This document shows positions 1 through 5,989 of a stretch of 6,646 bases of DNA, in pieces. The stretch lies in the NCBI GenBank assembly GCA_022511505.1, contig JAFLTK010000165.1:1-6646 (forward strand). Reading direction: 5' to 3'. Position 1 is the stretch's first letter, and each line of letters starts with the position of its first letter. This stretch comes from Muribaculaceae bacterium. Its GTDB lineage: Bacteria > Bacteroidota > Bacteroidia > Bacteroidales > Muribaculaceae. Under the pieces are notes generated by a model, which did no database searches, was not told the DNA's origin, and worked only from the letters and a program-made list of their open reading frames with translations. A program made the position numbers and the translations under genes.

Positions 1-59
1 CCTGCGCTGCGAAACACTGTGGCAATCCATCCTATAATTTCGGCAATTAGTGCTAACAT
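1..59 (-). CDS. N-terminal fragment of a probable membrane protein
   Basis: Reading the minus strand from an ATG at 59-57 gives an open frame to the window edge, MLALIAEIIGWIATVFRSA. This is a hydrophobic segment of the kind that starts an inner-membrane protein, ending in an arginine that would lie at the membrane face. The ATG sits about 40 nt downstream of a Bacteroidota-type promoter on the same strand (108-137), which is why I accept so short a fragment. The family cannot be determined from 19 residues. The opening is reminiscent of small YgjV-like inner-membrane proteins, but that is only an impression. The gene continues beyond the left end of the window. Confidence 0.5.
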   Translation of the reverse strand, partial: MLALIAEIIGWIATVFRSA

Positions 60-107
60 ACACGTGGGGTGTGAAAGGTTGTAGACAATATCTGAAAATT
101 TATGTCA

Positions 108-137
108 CAAATTTACATAAAATTGTTGAGATGGCAA
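108..137 (-). promoter_or_regulatory. Bacteroidota-type promoter, leftward
   Basis: On the minus strand a perfect -7 element TAAATTTG (115 to 108) is preceded, 19 bp upstream, by a TTG -33 element (137 to 135). This fits the housekeeping sigma consensus of Bacteroidota (TTG, 19-21 bp, TAnnTTTG). Transcription would start near 100 and leave about 40 nt of leader before the ATG at 59. It overlaps the rightward promoter at 123-137. Confidence 0.5.
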
Positions 138-153
138 ATTTTGTGTAAATTTG
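123..153 (+). promoter_or_regulatory. Bacteroidota-type promoter of the ZIP transporter gene
   Basis: A perfect -7 element TAAATTTG lies at 146-153. A TTG -33 element lies at 123-125, 20 bp upstream. The predicted start near 160 gives a leader of about 30 nt to the ATG at 189. The -7 box is the right arm of a perfect dyad (CAAATTT at 135-141, AAATTTG at 147-153), so a dimeric regulator could bind over it; that last point is inference. Confidence 0.6.
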
Positions 154-188
154 GGGCGCATTAAAAACAACGACAATAATATGACCGA

Positions 189-974
189 ATGATGGATGAT
201 GGTTTGTTGATAGGATTGACGGTTCCGTTGCTGGGCACGGTTGTTGGTGCGGCAACGGTATTTTTTGTTAGCGACCGGATGCACTTGAGGTTGCAGAAGG
301 CGCTGATGGGTTTTGCGGCCGGTGTGATGGTTGCGGCGTCGGTGTGGTCATTGTTGATTCCGTCGATGGAGATGACTGATAGCGATGGCATCTTCAGGGT
401 TGTCCCGGCAACGGTTGGTTTCTTGCTTGGCATCGTGTTTCTGTTGGGGCTGGACCATTTCACTCCTCATCAGCACGTTGATAGCGACACGAGCGAGGGC
501 CCGCGAAGCAATCTGTCGAAGACTTCGAAATTGGTCATGGCTGTCACGATCCATAATATCCCCGAAGGGATGGCTGTTGGCGTGGCGTTGGCAGGTGCAC
601 TGGAGGGCAACGCGTTTATCTCATTTGCTGCGGCGTTGACGTTATCACTGGGAATTGCTATCCAGAATTTCCCTGAGGGCGCGATTGTGTCCATGCCCCT
701 GCGAGCGGCGGGAAACAGCAGGCGGAGGGCATTTGCGTTAGGTGCTCTTAGCGGTGTGGTCGAACCAATTGCCGCTATCATCACGATTTTGCTGACGTCG
801 ATTATCACACCTATCTTACCCTACCTGCTGGCTTTTGCAGCAGGAGCAATGTTGTATGTTGTGGTTGAGGAACTTATCCCCGAGACACAACAGGGTGAAC
901 ATTCCAACATTGGCACGATTGGGTTTGCGATAGGTTTCGCTTTGATGATGTTTCTTGATGTGGCGTTGGGATAA
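189..974 (+). CDS. ZIP-family divalent metal transporter
   Basis: Inner-membrane transporter of 261 residues, likely moving zinc or other divalent metals into the cytoplasm; the family is passive or secondary and not metal-exclusive. The diagnostic metal-site motifs are present: HNIPEG at residues 122-127 in the fourth helix and QNFPEG at 159-164 in the fifth, followed by a VEP motif (191-193) and EELIPE (227-232). A histidine-containing loop (HQH at 94-96) sits between helices three and four, as usual in ZIP proteins. About eight hydrophobic segments are visible. Length and the Q in place of H in the second motif fit the GufA/ZupT-like bacterial branch. Two ATGs in a row (189 and 192) could serve as start; no Shine-Dalgarno sequence is visible, which is normal for this phylum. 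The gene has its own promoter at 123-153 and a hairpin after its stop. Metal specificity cannot be read from the sequence. Confidence 0.93.
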   Translation: MMDDGLLIGLTVPLLGTVVGAATVFFVSDRMHLRLQKALMGFAAGVMVAASVWSLLIPSMEMTDSDGIFRVVPATVGFLLGIVFLLGLDHFTPHQHVDSDTSEGPRSNLSKTSKLVMAVTIHNIPEGMAVGVALAGALEGNAFISFAAALTLSLGIAIQNFPEGAIVSMPLRAAGNSRRRAFALGALSGVVEPIAAIITILLTSIITPILPYLLAFAAGAMLYVVVEELIPETQQGEHSNIGTIGFAIGFALMMFLDVALG

Positions 975-1002
975 TTCAACTCCTCGCAAGCGATCAGTTG
1001 AA
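975..1002 (+). terminator. Hairpin immediately after the ZIP gene
   Basis: The arms TTCAACT (975-981) and AGTTGAA (996-1002) are perfectly complementary, and an inner TCG/CGA stem (984-986 with 991-993) closes a CAAG tetraloop. The hairpin begins directly after the stop codon. It is followed only by a short GTTTAAAG rather than a proper T-tract, so it may be a weak terminator or a 3'-end stabiliser. Confidence 0.4.
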
Positions 1003-1025
1003 GTTTAAAGAGAAACAGGAGTCAG

Positions 1026-1095
1026 AAACCCACTATTCACACCATCAATAACATAAACAACAACATAAACAACATCAACAACAATAACAACATTA
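1026..1095 (+). promoter_or_regulatory. G-free A/C-rich leader of msrAB
   Basis: Seventy consecutive bases just upstream of the msrAB start contain no G at all and are mostly A and C. A 12-nt unit ACATAAACAACA occurs twice in tandem (1051-1062 and 1063-1074), and looser AACAAC/ATAACAAC units follow up to the start codon. RNA of this composition cannot form stable structure. No Shine-Dalgarno sequence is present, so it probably acts as an unstructured ribosome-loading leader. I did not find a convincing -33/-7 promoter in 975-1098. Confidence 0.45.
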
Positions 1096-1098
1096 GAT

Positions 1099-2049
1099 AT
1101 GAACACAATTTATCTGGCCGGAGGTTGTTTTTGGGGCACGGAACACTTGATGCAACTTGTTCCCGGCGTTGTCAAGACCGAGGTTGGCTATGCGAACAGC
1201 AGTGTGGCCAACCCGGATTATAAACTCGTTTGCACCGGAACGACTGGTGCGGCCGAGACGGTGGCGGTCACTTATAATCCGGCCGAGGTATCTCTAGAGC
1301 AACTCCTCAAGTTATATCTGAAGAGCATCGACCCGACGAGCGTCAATCGCCAAGGGGGCGACGTCGGGACTCAGTATCGCACGGGCATTTACTATACCGA
1401 CGCGGCTGTTGCTCCCGTCATCGACAGGGTCATCCGTGACCTTGAGCAAGCAATTGGCCAAAAGACAGCGATTGAGGTCGGTCCATTGCAGAATTTCTAC
1501 CCGGCCGAGGATTATCATCAGGATTACCTCGTCAAAAACCCCGGTGGATATTGTCACGTTTCACCGGGTCTCTTTGACGAAGCGCGCAAAACCGGCAACC
1601 GGTTCAACCGTCCCGACGATGACACCCTTAGGCGTCAACTGACACCGTTGCAATGGGTTGTCACACAGCAGTCGGGAACCGAGTTACCGTTTACCAACGA
1701 GTATGACCACACGTTTGAGCCCGGCATCTATGTCGATGTGACGACTGGGCGCCCCCTCTTTGCTTCGACCGACAAGTTCAACTCGGGGTGCGGCTGGCCG
1801 GCGTTCTCGCGACCGATTGCCGACGACCTGCTGACCGAACTTCCCGACCTGACTCGCAACCGAGTGCGCACCGAGGTTCGCACGTCCCACTCCGACGCTC
1901 ACCTTGGGCATGTTTTTCCCGACGGTCCGGCCGAGACCGGCGGCTTGCGTTACTGCATCAACAGCGCGGCGTTGCGTTTCGTCCCTCTCGACCGGATGGC
2001 GGATGAAGGCTATGCAGACTATATTCACCTGGTCGATCGACCCCATTGA
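1099..2049 (+). CDS. msrAB: Fused peptide-methionine sulfoxide reductase MsrA-MsrB
   Basis: Bifunctional repair enzyme of 316 residues that reduces both the S (MsrA) and R (MsrB) epimers of methionine sulfoxide, normally using thioredoxin. Residues 1-160 are MsrA: the catalytic motif GCFWG at 9-13 with nucleophile Cys10, Glu53 in TGAAE, and AEDYHQDYL at 136-144. Cys152 is a likely resolving cysteine. Residues about 180-297 are MsrB: GTELPF (193-198), KFNSGCGWPAF (226-236, Cys231), HLGHVF (268-273) and RYCINS (284-289) with catalytic Cys286. The two CxxC zinc-binding pairs of many MsrB proteins are absent, so this is the zinc-less type. The MsrA motif is usually TGHAE; here the His is Ala. There is no signal peptide, so it should act in the cytoplasm. 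The gene appears to be a single unit, with a G-free leader upstream and a repeat hairpin 23 nt after its stop. Confidence 0.96.
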   Translation: MNTIYLAGGCFWGTEHLMQLVPGVVKTEVGYANSSVANPDYKLVCTGTTGAAETVAVTYNPAEVSLEQLLKLYLKSIDPTSVNRQGGDVGTQYRTGIYYTDAAVAPVIDRVIRDLEQAIGQKTAIEVGPLQNFYPAEDYHQDYLVKNPGGYCHVSPGLFDEARKTGNRFNRPDDDTLRRQLTPLQWVVTQQSGTELPFTNEYDHTFEPGIYVDVTTGRPLFASTDKFNSGCGWPAFSRPIADDLLTELPDLTRNRVRTEVRTSHSDAHLGHVFPDGPAETGGLRYCINSAALRFVPLDRMADEGYADYIHLVDRPH

Positions 2050-2070
2050 CCGCTTGACGAATTTTACACG

Positions 2071-2134
2071 CGAAGCGCGTCGACTCGCGATGGGGTGGGT
2101 CGACGCGCTTTGTTGCGTTTGGTAAGGATTTTAT
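2071..2134 (+). repeat. Hairpin repeat copy 1 (64 bp)
   Basis: Perfect 12-bp arms AAGCGCGTCGAC (2073-2084) and GTCGACGCGCTT (2099-2110) enclose a 14-nt loop, followed by a 24-nt tail (2111-2134). The whole unit recurs in the same orientation at 2590-2649. The copies match at every base except a 4-nt indel in the loop, where this copy has GGGT twice (2093-2100) and the other has it once. It lies 21 nt after the msrAB stop. The conserved tail shows that the repeated unit is more than a terminator stem. Confidence 0.9.
2073..2120 (+). terminator. Possible msrAB terminator within repeat copy 1
   Basis: The strong GC-rich stem sits 23 nt after the msrAB stop and is followed by a T-rich but interrupted tract (TTTGTTGCGTTT). 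On the minus strand it also follows the stop of the winged-helix gene by 55 nt. A terminator role is inferred from position and stem; the T-tract is imperfect. Confidence 0.4.
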
Positions 2135-2165
2135 ATTGGTTATTCAAGTTGTTTCGGTGATAAAT

Positions 2166-2480
2166 CTAAGGAAATATAATATGCCATACAGACTTATTTT
2201 TGGCACCTATGCGTTGAACAATTCCTTTCTCTTTTAGGGATTTAATAATGCGGTCTATTGTGCTTTTTGACATTCCGGGTCGGGCGGCTAACTCTTTAAG
2301 GGTGATATGATTATTTTGGCTAATTAAAGTAACAATAGCCATTTCCTTCATTGATAACCTCTTTTCTAAGCCTGATAAACGTTCAGCTTCGGTTGTTAGC
2401 ATAGTTCCCGAAACCTCATTTTGAGGTTTAGAGATTTTCGAAACCCCATTTTGGGGTTTCGAGCATTGTGTTTCTAACAT
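2166..2480 (-). CDS. Small winged-helix DNA-binding protein in a repeat-bracketed cassette
   Basis: From an ATG at 2480 this encodes 104 residues; the frame is also open from a TTG at 2522 (118 residues), and a third possible ATG is at 2402 (78 residues). The C-terminal 60 or so residues form a winged-helix domain: helix MKEMAIVTLISQ, then the helix-turn-helix ITLKELAARPGMSKSTIDRI, then a wing ending in SVWHIIFP. This resembles MarR/DeoR-like regulators and the C-terminal domain of Bacteroidota AlbA/AAA-4 type proteins, so it could be a stand-alone regulator or the remnant of a longer gene. The N-terminal part carries two copies of SKPQNxVS, encoded by tandem palindromes (2409-2461). The gene is visibly more AT-rich than its neighbours and is bracketed by direct repeats, which suggests acquisition from elsewhere. 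A weak -7-like CACATTTG lies at 2507 to 2500. DNA target and function are unknown. Confidence 0.72.
   Translation of the reverse strand: MLETQCSKPQNGVSKISKPQNEVSGTMLTTEAERLSGLEKRLSMKEMAIVTLISQNNHITLKELAARPGMSKSTIDRIIKSLKEKGIVQRIGAKNKSVWHIIFP
2409..2461 (-). repeat. Two tandem 30-nt palindromic units inside the winged-helix gene
   Basis: Unit A (2409-2431) has 8-bp perfect arms AAACCTCA and TGAGGTTT around a TTT loop. Unit B (2439-2461) has 10-bp perfect arms CGAAACCCCA and TGGGGTTTCG around the same TTT. The units start exactly 30 nt apart. Between them, one arm changes T to C and the paired position changes A to G, so pairing is kept. In the reading frame both encode SKPQNxVS with x = Gly in B and Glu in A; the paired change in the Pro codon is silent. 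If the ATG at 2402 were the true start, both would lie in the leader. Confidence 0.85.
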
Positions 2481-2589
2481 TGAGTCATTTACTTTCCAAC
2501 AAATGTGTAGAATCTGATTCAATAATAATTGTTAACGCACGGTGATGGCATCAAATTCGTGGAGCGGTTGTTTGGGGTCAATGGATAGC

Positions 2590-2649
2590 CGAAGCGCGTC
2601 GACTCGCGATGGGGTCGACGCGCTTTGTTGCGTTTGGTAAGGATTTTAT
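2590..2649 (+). repeat. Hairpin repeat copy 2 (60 bp)
   Basis: This is the same unit as 2071-2134, in direct orientation. Arms AAGCGCGTCGAC (2592-2603) and GTCGACGCGCTT (2614-2625) enclose a 10-nt loop, and the same 24-nt tail ends at 2649, the last base of the TGA stop codon of the minus-strand barrel gene. It lies 24 nt past that stop on the minus strand and could help end the two-gene operon, but no T-tract follows in that direction. Confidence 0.9.
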
Positions 2650-4025
2650 CAGAAGGGGAAATTTAGACCAAAGTTGACTTGCATGTTGGACGAAAGGGGG
2701 ACACCCTGTTTGGCGAGTTTACCGGGGACGTGGTCCATGCCGATAAAGAGGTTAAATCCGGTCAGGTGGAGGTTGGCAAGCCAGCCGAAGCTTGCACCAA
2801 AGGTTCCTACTCCAAGGTTGATACCACCCGAGAAGATTTTGCAGGGGGCCACGTTGGCCGACAGGCGGAAGTCGGTCCACGAGAAGTTACCGGCGATGCG
2901 TGTCGAGTTCATCAGACCGAAAGAAAGTTTGTCATAGAGGGGAAACTTGTATTCGGCACCAATGTTGAGCGTAGCGCGTAGTCCGCTGGCGCGGCCACCT
3001 TGATTACCCATGTCCTCGAGTTCGTAGAGGGCTGAGAGATCGTCTTTTACCTTGTCAAATTCTTTTTCAAACGAGTTGGGGGCGTTGTCGTCGACGTTGA
3101 AGGTGTAGCGGTCGGTGTCAAAGGTTTTAACTCCGTTGGTGGTGGCAACGAGGTCGTTGCTCCAACTGATGAAACCGAGGTCGTTGATGGCTGCGCTGAC
3201 GGTCAGGCCCTCGACTGGGGTTTTGTAGATAGCACCGAGGTCAAAGGCGAGACCGAAGCCGTTGAGGCCGGGGCCGTCCAGATTGACTCCGCTGACATAC
3301 TCGTGGCCGGTCGTCTCGTTGTAGTCTTTTTCAAACTCGAGGCCCTTGACGCTGGCACGAACTTCAGCATCGGTCTGCACGTGCCATGAGTCCTCACCGA
3401 GGTCAAGTTTGGTTTCTTTCATGTCGGCGTTGAAATATCCGGCTCCGAGAAGGATTTTGACAGTTGCACCAACGCGGATGTCAGGGGTAATGTCTCGCGA
3501 GTGGTTCAAGGCAATCTGACCGTAGGCGATACCGTTGGCTTTGAGATTTCCGATATGATACTCGCGGTTGGAGAGACCTTCTTTGAGCAGGGAGAACATC
3601 GAGCCGGGGAGCGAGGCGTCGACGGCGGTGCGAGCGCTGATGTTGACGGTGTTGTAGCCACCCAAGGCCTTAAAGCCGACCGACATGATGTTTAGCTGGA
3701 GGTCGGTACCTAAGCGGTTCTTGTCGTGGAACTTGCCTAGGGCCTCGGCTGTGCTGATACCGGGGTTGAGGAAAGTAGTTGTGCGACCGTTGAGGTTATA
3801 GAGGATACTCGAAACGTGGAGGTTTCCGTTCATGCTGATGTTCAGATTGCCAAGGCCCGGGAAGGAAACAAACCCTTGGGAGTTTCCATAGGCGGGGTTC
3901 ATCTGAAAGCGGTAGGTGTAGTCGTCTACAAAATAGCCCGAAAGGGTTGTCTGAGCCGACAGGGTCGTTGCCAAGGCGGCCGAGAGAGCAAGGGTCGAGA
4001 TGGCGCGTTTTATATTGAAATTCAT
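2649..4025 (-). CDS. Outer-membrane beta-barrel-like protein, DUF5723 type
   Basis: Secreted protein of 458 residues. A cleavable signal peptide is clear: MNFNIKR, a hydrophobic stretch, then LSAQ with likely cleavage after residue 24 or 25. The mature part is rich in alternating glycine/aromatic beta strands (for example VGFKALGGYNTVNIS, FGLAFDLGAIYKTP, LNIGAEYKFPLYDKLSFGL). It ends in NFGLNFPF, a terminal aromatic residue as in the BAM recognition signal of outer-membrane barrels. The early DDYTYRFQMNPAYG stretch and overall layout match what I know of DUF5723 proteins of Bacteroidales, whose function is not established. It is the second gene of an operon: its ATG is 29 bp after the stop of the lipoprotein gene and it has no promoter of its own that I can see. 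A structural or transport role in the outer membrane is inference only. Confidence 0.85.
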   Translation of the reverse strand: MNFNIKRAISTLALSAALATTLSAQTTLSGYFVDDYTYRFQMNPAYGNSQGFVSFPGLGNLNISMNGNLHVSSILYNLNGRTTTFLNPGISTAEALGKFHDKNRLGTDLQLNIMSVGFKALGGYNTVNISARTAVDASLPGSMFSLLKEGLSNREYHIGNLKANGIAYGQIALNHSRDITPDIRVGATVKILLGAGYFNADMKETKLDLGEDSWHVQTDAEVRASVKGLEFEKDYNETTGHEYVSGVNLDGPGLNGFGLAFDLGAIYKTPVEGLTVSAAINDLGFISWSNDLVATTNGVKTFDTDRYTFNVDDNAPNSFEKEFDKVKDDLSALYELEDMGNQGGRASGLRATLNIGAEYKFPLYDKLSFGLMNSTRIAGNFSWTDFRLSANVAPCKIFSGGINLGVGTFGASFGWLANLHLTGFNLFIGMDHVPGKLAKQGVPLSSNMQVNFGLNFPF

Positions 4026-4054
4026 TGGATTGGTTCAGATTGAGTGTTTATCAT

Positions 4055-5791
4055 TTAAAGTTCTTTCTCGTAATAACCGGTCACGCGGGGACGGATGTTG
4101 GTCAGTTTGATAGTCATGTCGGGCGAGAGGGCTTTCTGGTCGGCCGATGCTTTCAGGGTTGCTGTATAGCAGATTCCGTCGAGGTTGTGGATTTCTCCGG
4201 TGATTTTGATGGTTACTTTTTGGTCCTTGGCATTGGCATCGATATCGGCACCGTCGATTTCAACGTTCCCAATCCGGTTGCCGTTTTTGTCGATAGGATA
4301 AGCGGTGAAATCGAGGGCAACGGGGATGTCGGTGTTGACAATCATGTCGACCGAGAGGGCCTCAATGGTGACGGCGTCGAGGTCTTCGCTGCTCCAGCCG
4401 TCGGCAACATCGGTGTATAGAACGGTAGAGCCGTTTTTGAGCGCAAGGGGAGCGTAGAAAGTGTATTTACCCTCGACGTCACCGAGATCTTGGCCGAGAC
4501 GGATGTTGCTGACGGTCTGCTCGGGGATGCAGGGATTGACAAAGTCAACCGACAGGCGAGTTGGTATACCGTCACCGCTGAGGACGTTGCTCAAGCCGGC
4601 ATAGCCAACGTGGGTCGCACCGGTATAGCCGGGATACAGAGAGGTGACAGCCTGAGGCGATAGGTAATAGTTGTATTTCTCTTGACCGCTGACGCCCTTA
4701 ATGGTGAAATAGCCGGGAGCGTCGAGCGAGTAGGTCCCCTCGACGGCGTCGTTGCGATAGGAGGTGATTGTCAGTCCGGTCTGGGCTTCGAGCTGATAGT
4801 CATGGAGAGGATTGGTCAGCGACAGATAAATCTGGGGGTTGACAATCTTAATGTCGGTACCTGCTTGGGTTAAGAAAGTCGGCAGATTGTTGAGATATAC
4901 ATCGCTGACGCTGACACCGTCGATGTCATACTTAATGCGCCCCGTGATAGAGGTGATGTCGATGTCTCCAAGACGGAACGAGGTCGTCAGCGAGAACTGC
5001 GAAGGCAGTTTTGAGGCGGGTACAATAATGTCACTACCCTGAATGACCATAGTGGCTTTTGAGAGCGCCAGGTCCTCAGTGAAACTCATCGTGTGGTTTG
5101 CGTAGTTATATGTAACACCGGCTTTCTCAAAGTCGATAGCAGTAACCACATAATGGAGAGTGACGACATTCCCGGTCGAGGTAACGTCGCCAACGTTATA
5201 GATACCCGTCTCGGGATTGTAGTTGCTACCCGCGTTTTGGATGGTCAAGCCTTTGGGAAGTTTCATCTGCAACCCTTTAAGTCGCAGATTGTTGATCATA
5301 CCTTTGAGCCCGTCGAGAGTGATATTAACATCGAGGTCAAATTGGGTAGTAGCCTTTGAAACCGAGACAATAAACTCAGACACATCGGTAGTCTTTGCAT
5401 CATAGGCAGTACTCTCGCCGCCGATGTCAAAGGTCAGTTGCATGTCAGCCGGAACCGACTCGGGCAGACCGCCGGGTAAAGAGATTTGGGCTACCGTAGG
5501 GGTTATGGCAGGGCTGTTGACATGAACAGCCGGGATGTTGACGCCTTTTGAAGAAAAGTTTCCATCTTCAACAAAAGCATAAACCCCGTTAATCTCCTTT
5601 ATTTTTGAGTCATCCTTAAGGTTGAACACGTTGGAGAGTGTGATTTCATCAATGTTGATAGGGATTACAAGGTCGTTTACCGGGACTTTGACCGTCGAAT
5701 CGATATCCGACAGGTCATAATTGCTGTCAATACAACCGGAAACCGACAATGCCATAGCAAGAATTAATGGCAAATTCTTGGAAGGTTTCAT
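4055..5791 (-). CDS. Large lipoprotein of unknown function, first gene of the envelope operon
   Basis: A 578-residue exported lipoprotein. The signal peptide MKPSKNLPLILAMALSVSGC ends in a lipobox with the lipidated Cys at residue 20, followed by the acidic stretch IDSNYDLSDID. This opening is typical of Bacteroidales lipoproteins, but I cannot assign a named domain. The mature protein is long, beta-rich and without membrane helices. It contains several immunoglobulin- or DUF-like strand patterns and only two further cysteines (in NPCIPE and GICYTA). No catalytic motif is visible. It ends in RVTGYYEKEL. The residues after Cys20 do not clearly match a surface-export signal, so periplasmic or surface exposure is open. 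It is transcribed from the promoter at 5838-5868 and followed at 29 bp by the barrel gene, so the two products probably work together at the outer membrane. The start ATG is the first in frame after the promoter and gives a complete signal peptide. Confidence 0.88.
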   Translation of the reverse strand: MKPSKNLPLILAMALSVSGCIDSNYDLSDIDSTVKVPVNDLVIPINIDEITLSNVFNLKDDSKIKEINGVYAFVEDGNFSSKGVNIPAVHVNSPAITPTVAQISLPGGLPESVPADMQLTFDIGGESTAYDAKTTDVSEFIVSVSKATTQFDLDVNITLDGLKGMINNLRLKGLQMKLPKGLTIQNAGSNYNPETGIYNVGDVTSTGNVVTLHYVVTAIDFEKAGVTYNYANHTMSFTEDLALSKATMVIQGSDIIVPASKLPSQFSLTTSFRLGDIDITSITGRIKYDIDGVSVSDVYLNNLPTFLTQAGTDIKIVNPQIYLSLTNPLHDYQLEAQTGLTITSYRNDAVEGTYSLDAPGYFTIKGVSGQEKYNYYLSPQAVTSLYPGYTGATHVGYAGLSNVLSGDGIPTRLSVDFVNPCIPEQTVSNIRLGQDLGDVEGKYTFYAPLALKNGSTVLYTDVADGWSSEDLDAVTIEALSVDMIVNTDIPVALDFTAYPIDKNGNRIGNVEIDGADIDANAKDQKVTIKITGEIHNLDGICYTATLKASADQKALSPDMTIKLTNIRPRVTGYYEKEL

Positions 5792-5837
5792 TGTTCTTGA
5801 TGTTTTTATAAATTATTTAAATTATTGTAACTGACCG

Positions 5838-5868
5838 CAAAGATAACGTAAATCTCCCTATCTTGCAA
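5838..5868 (-). promoter_or_regulatory. Promoter of the lipoprotein-barrel operon
   Basis: On the minus strand a TTG (5868 to 5866) is followed after exactly 20 bp by TATCTTTG (5845 to 5838), a perfect match to the Bacteroidota -33/-7 pattern. Predicted initiation near 5831 gives an AT-rich leader of about 40 nt before the ATG at 5791, with no Shine-Dalgarno sequence. Confidence 0.75.
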
Positions 5869-5989
5869 CAACTTGTTTTAAATTTTGTATAAATTTCAGG
5901 TTTATGGTAGAAGAATGGAATGGATGGTAATAGCGGGTTTAGATTATTTCGAACCTCAGGTTCTTCCGTTTCCCTTTATACTCTAAACT

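Noticed and set aside
1684..2046. Minus-strand 120-codon frame opposite msrAB
   Set aside because: It is a shadow of the MsrB domain, which carries all its catalytic motifs on the plus strand.
2409..2461. CRISPR array from the repeated palindromes
   Set aside because: There are only two units in direct tandem with no spacers, they lie in an open reading frame, and there are no cas genes.
2071..2649. Integron-like gene cassette with attC sites
   Set aside because: The repeats lack RYYYAAC and GTTRRRY core sites, no integrase is present, and the arms are a perfect rather than a bulged inverted repeat.
4025..4420. Plus-strand 131-codon frame opposite the lipoprotein gene
   Set aside because: It is antisense to a well-supported lipoprotein with signal peptide and promoter, and its translation shows no domain.
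5951..5963. Palindrome GAACCTCAGGTTC followed by a T-rich stretch as a terminator
   Set aside because: The centre is a single base, so only a four-pair stem with a five-base loop can form. The T-rich part is interrupted and no gene on the plus strand precedes it.
5880..5989. Additional gene or RNA between the operon promoter and the mobile-element remnant
   Set aside because: No open frame of useful length and no stable structure or known RNA pattern was seen; I read it as plain intergenic DNA.
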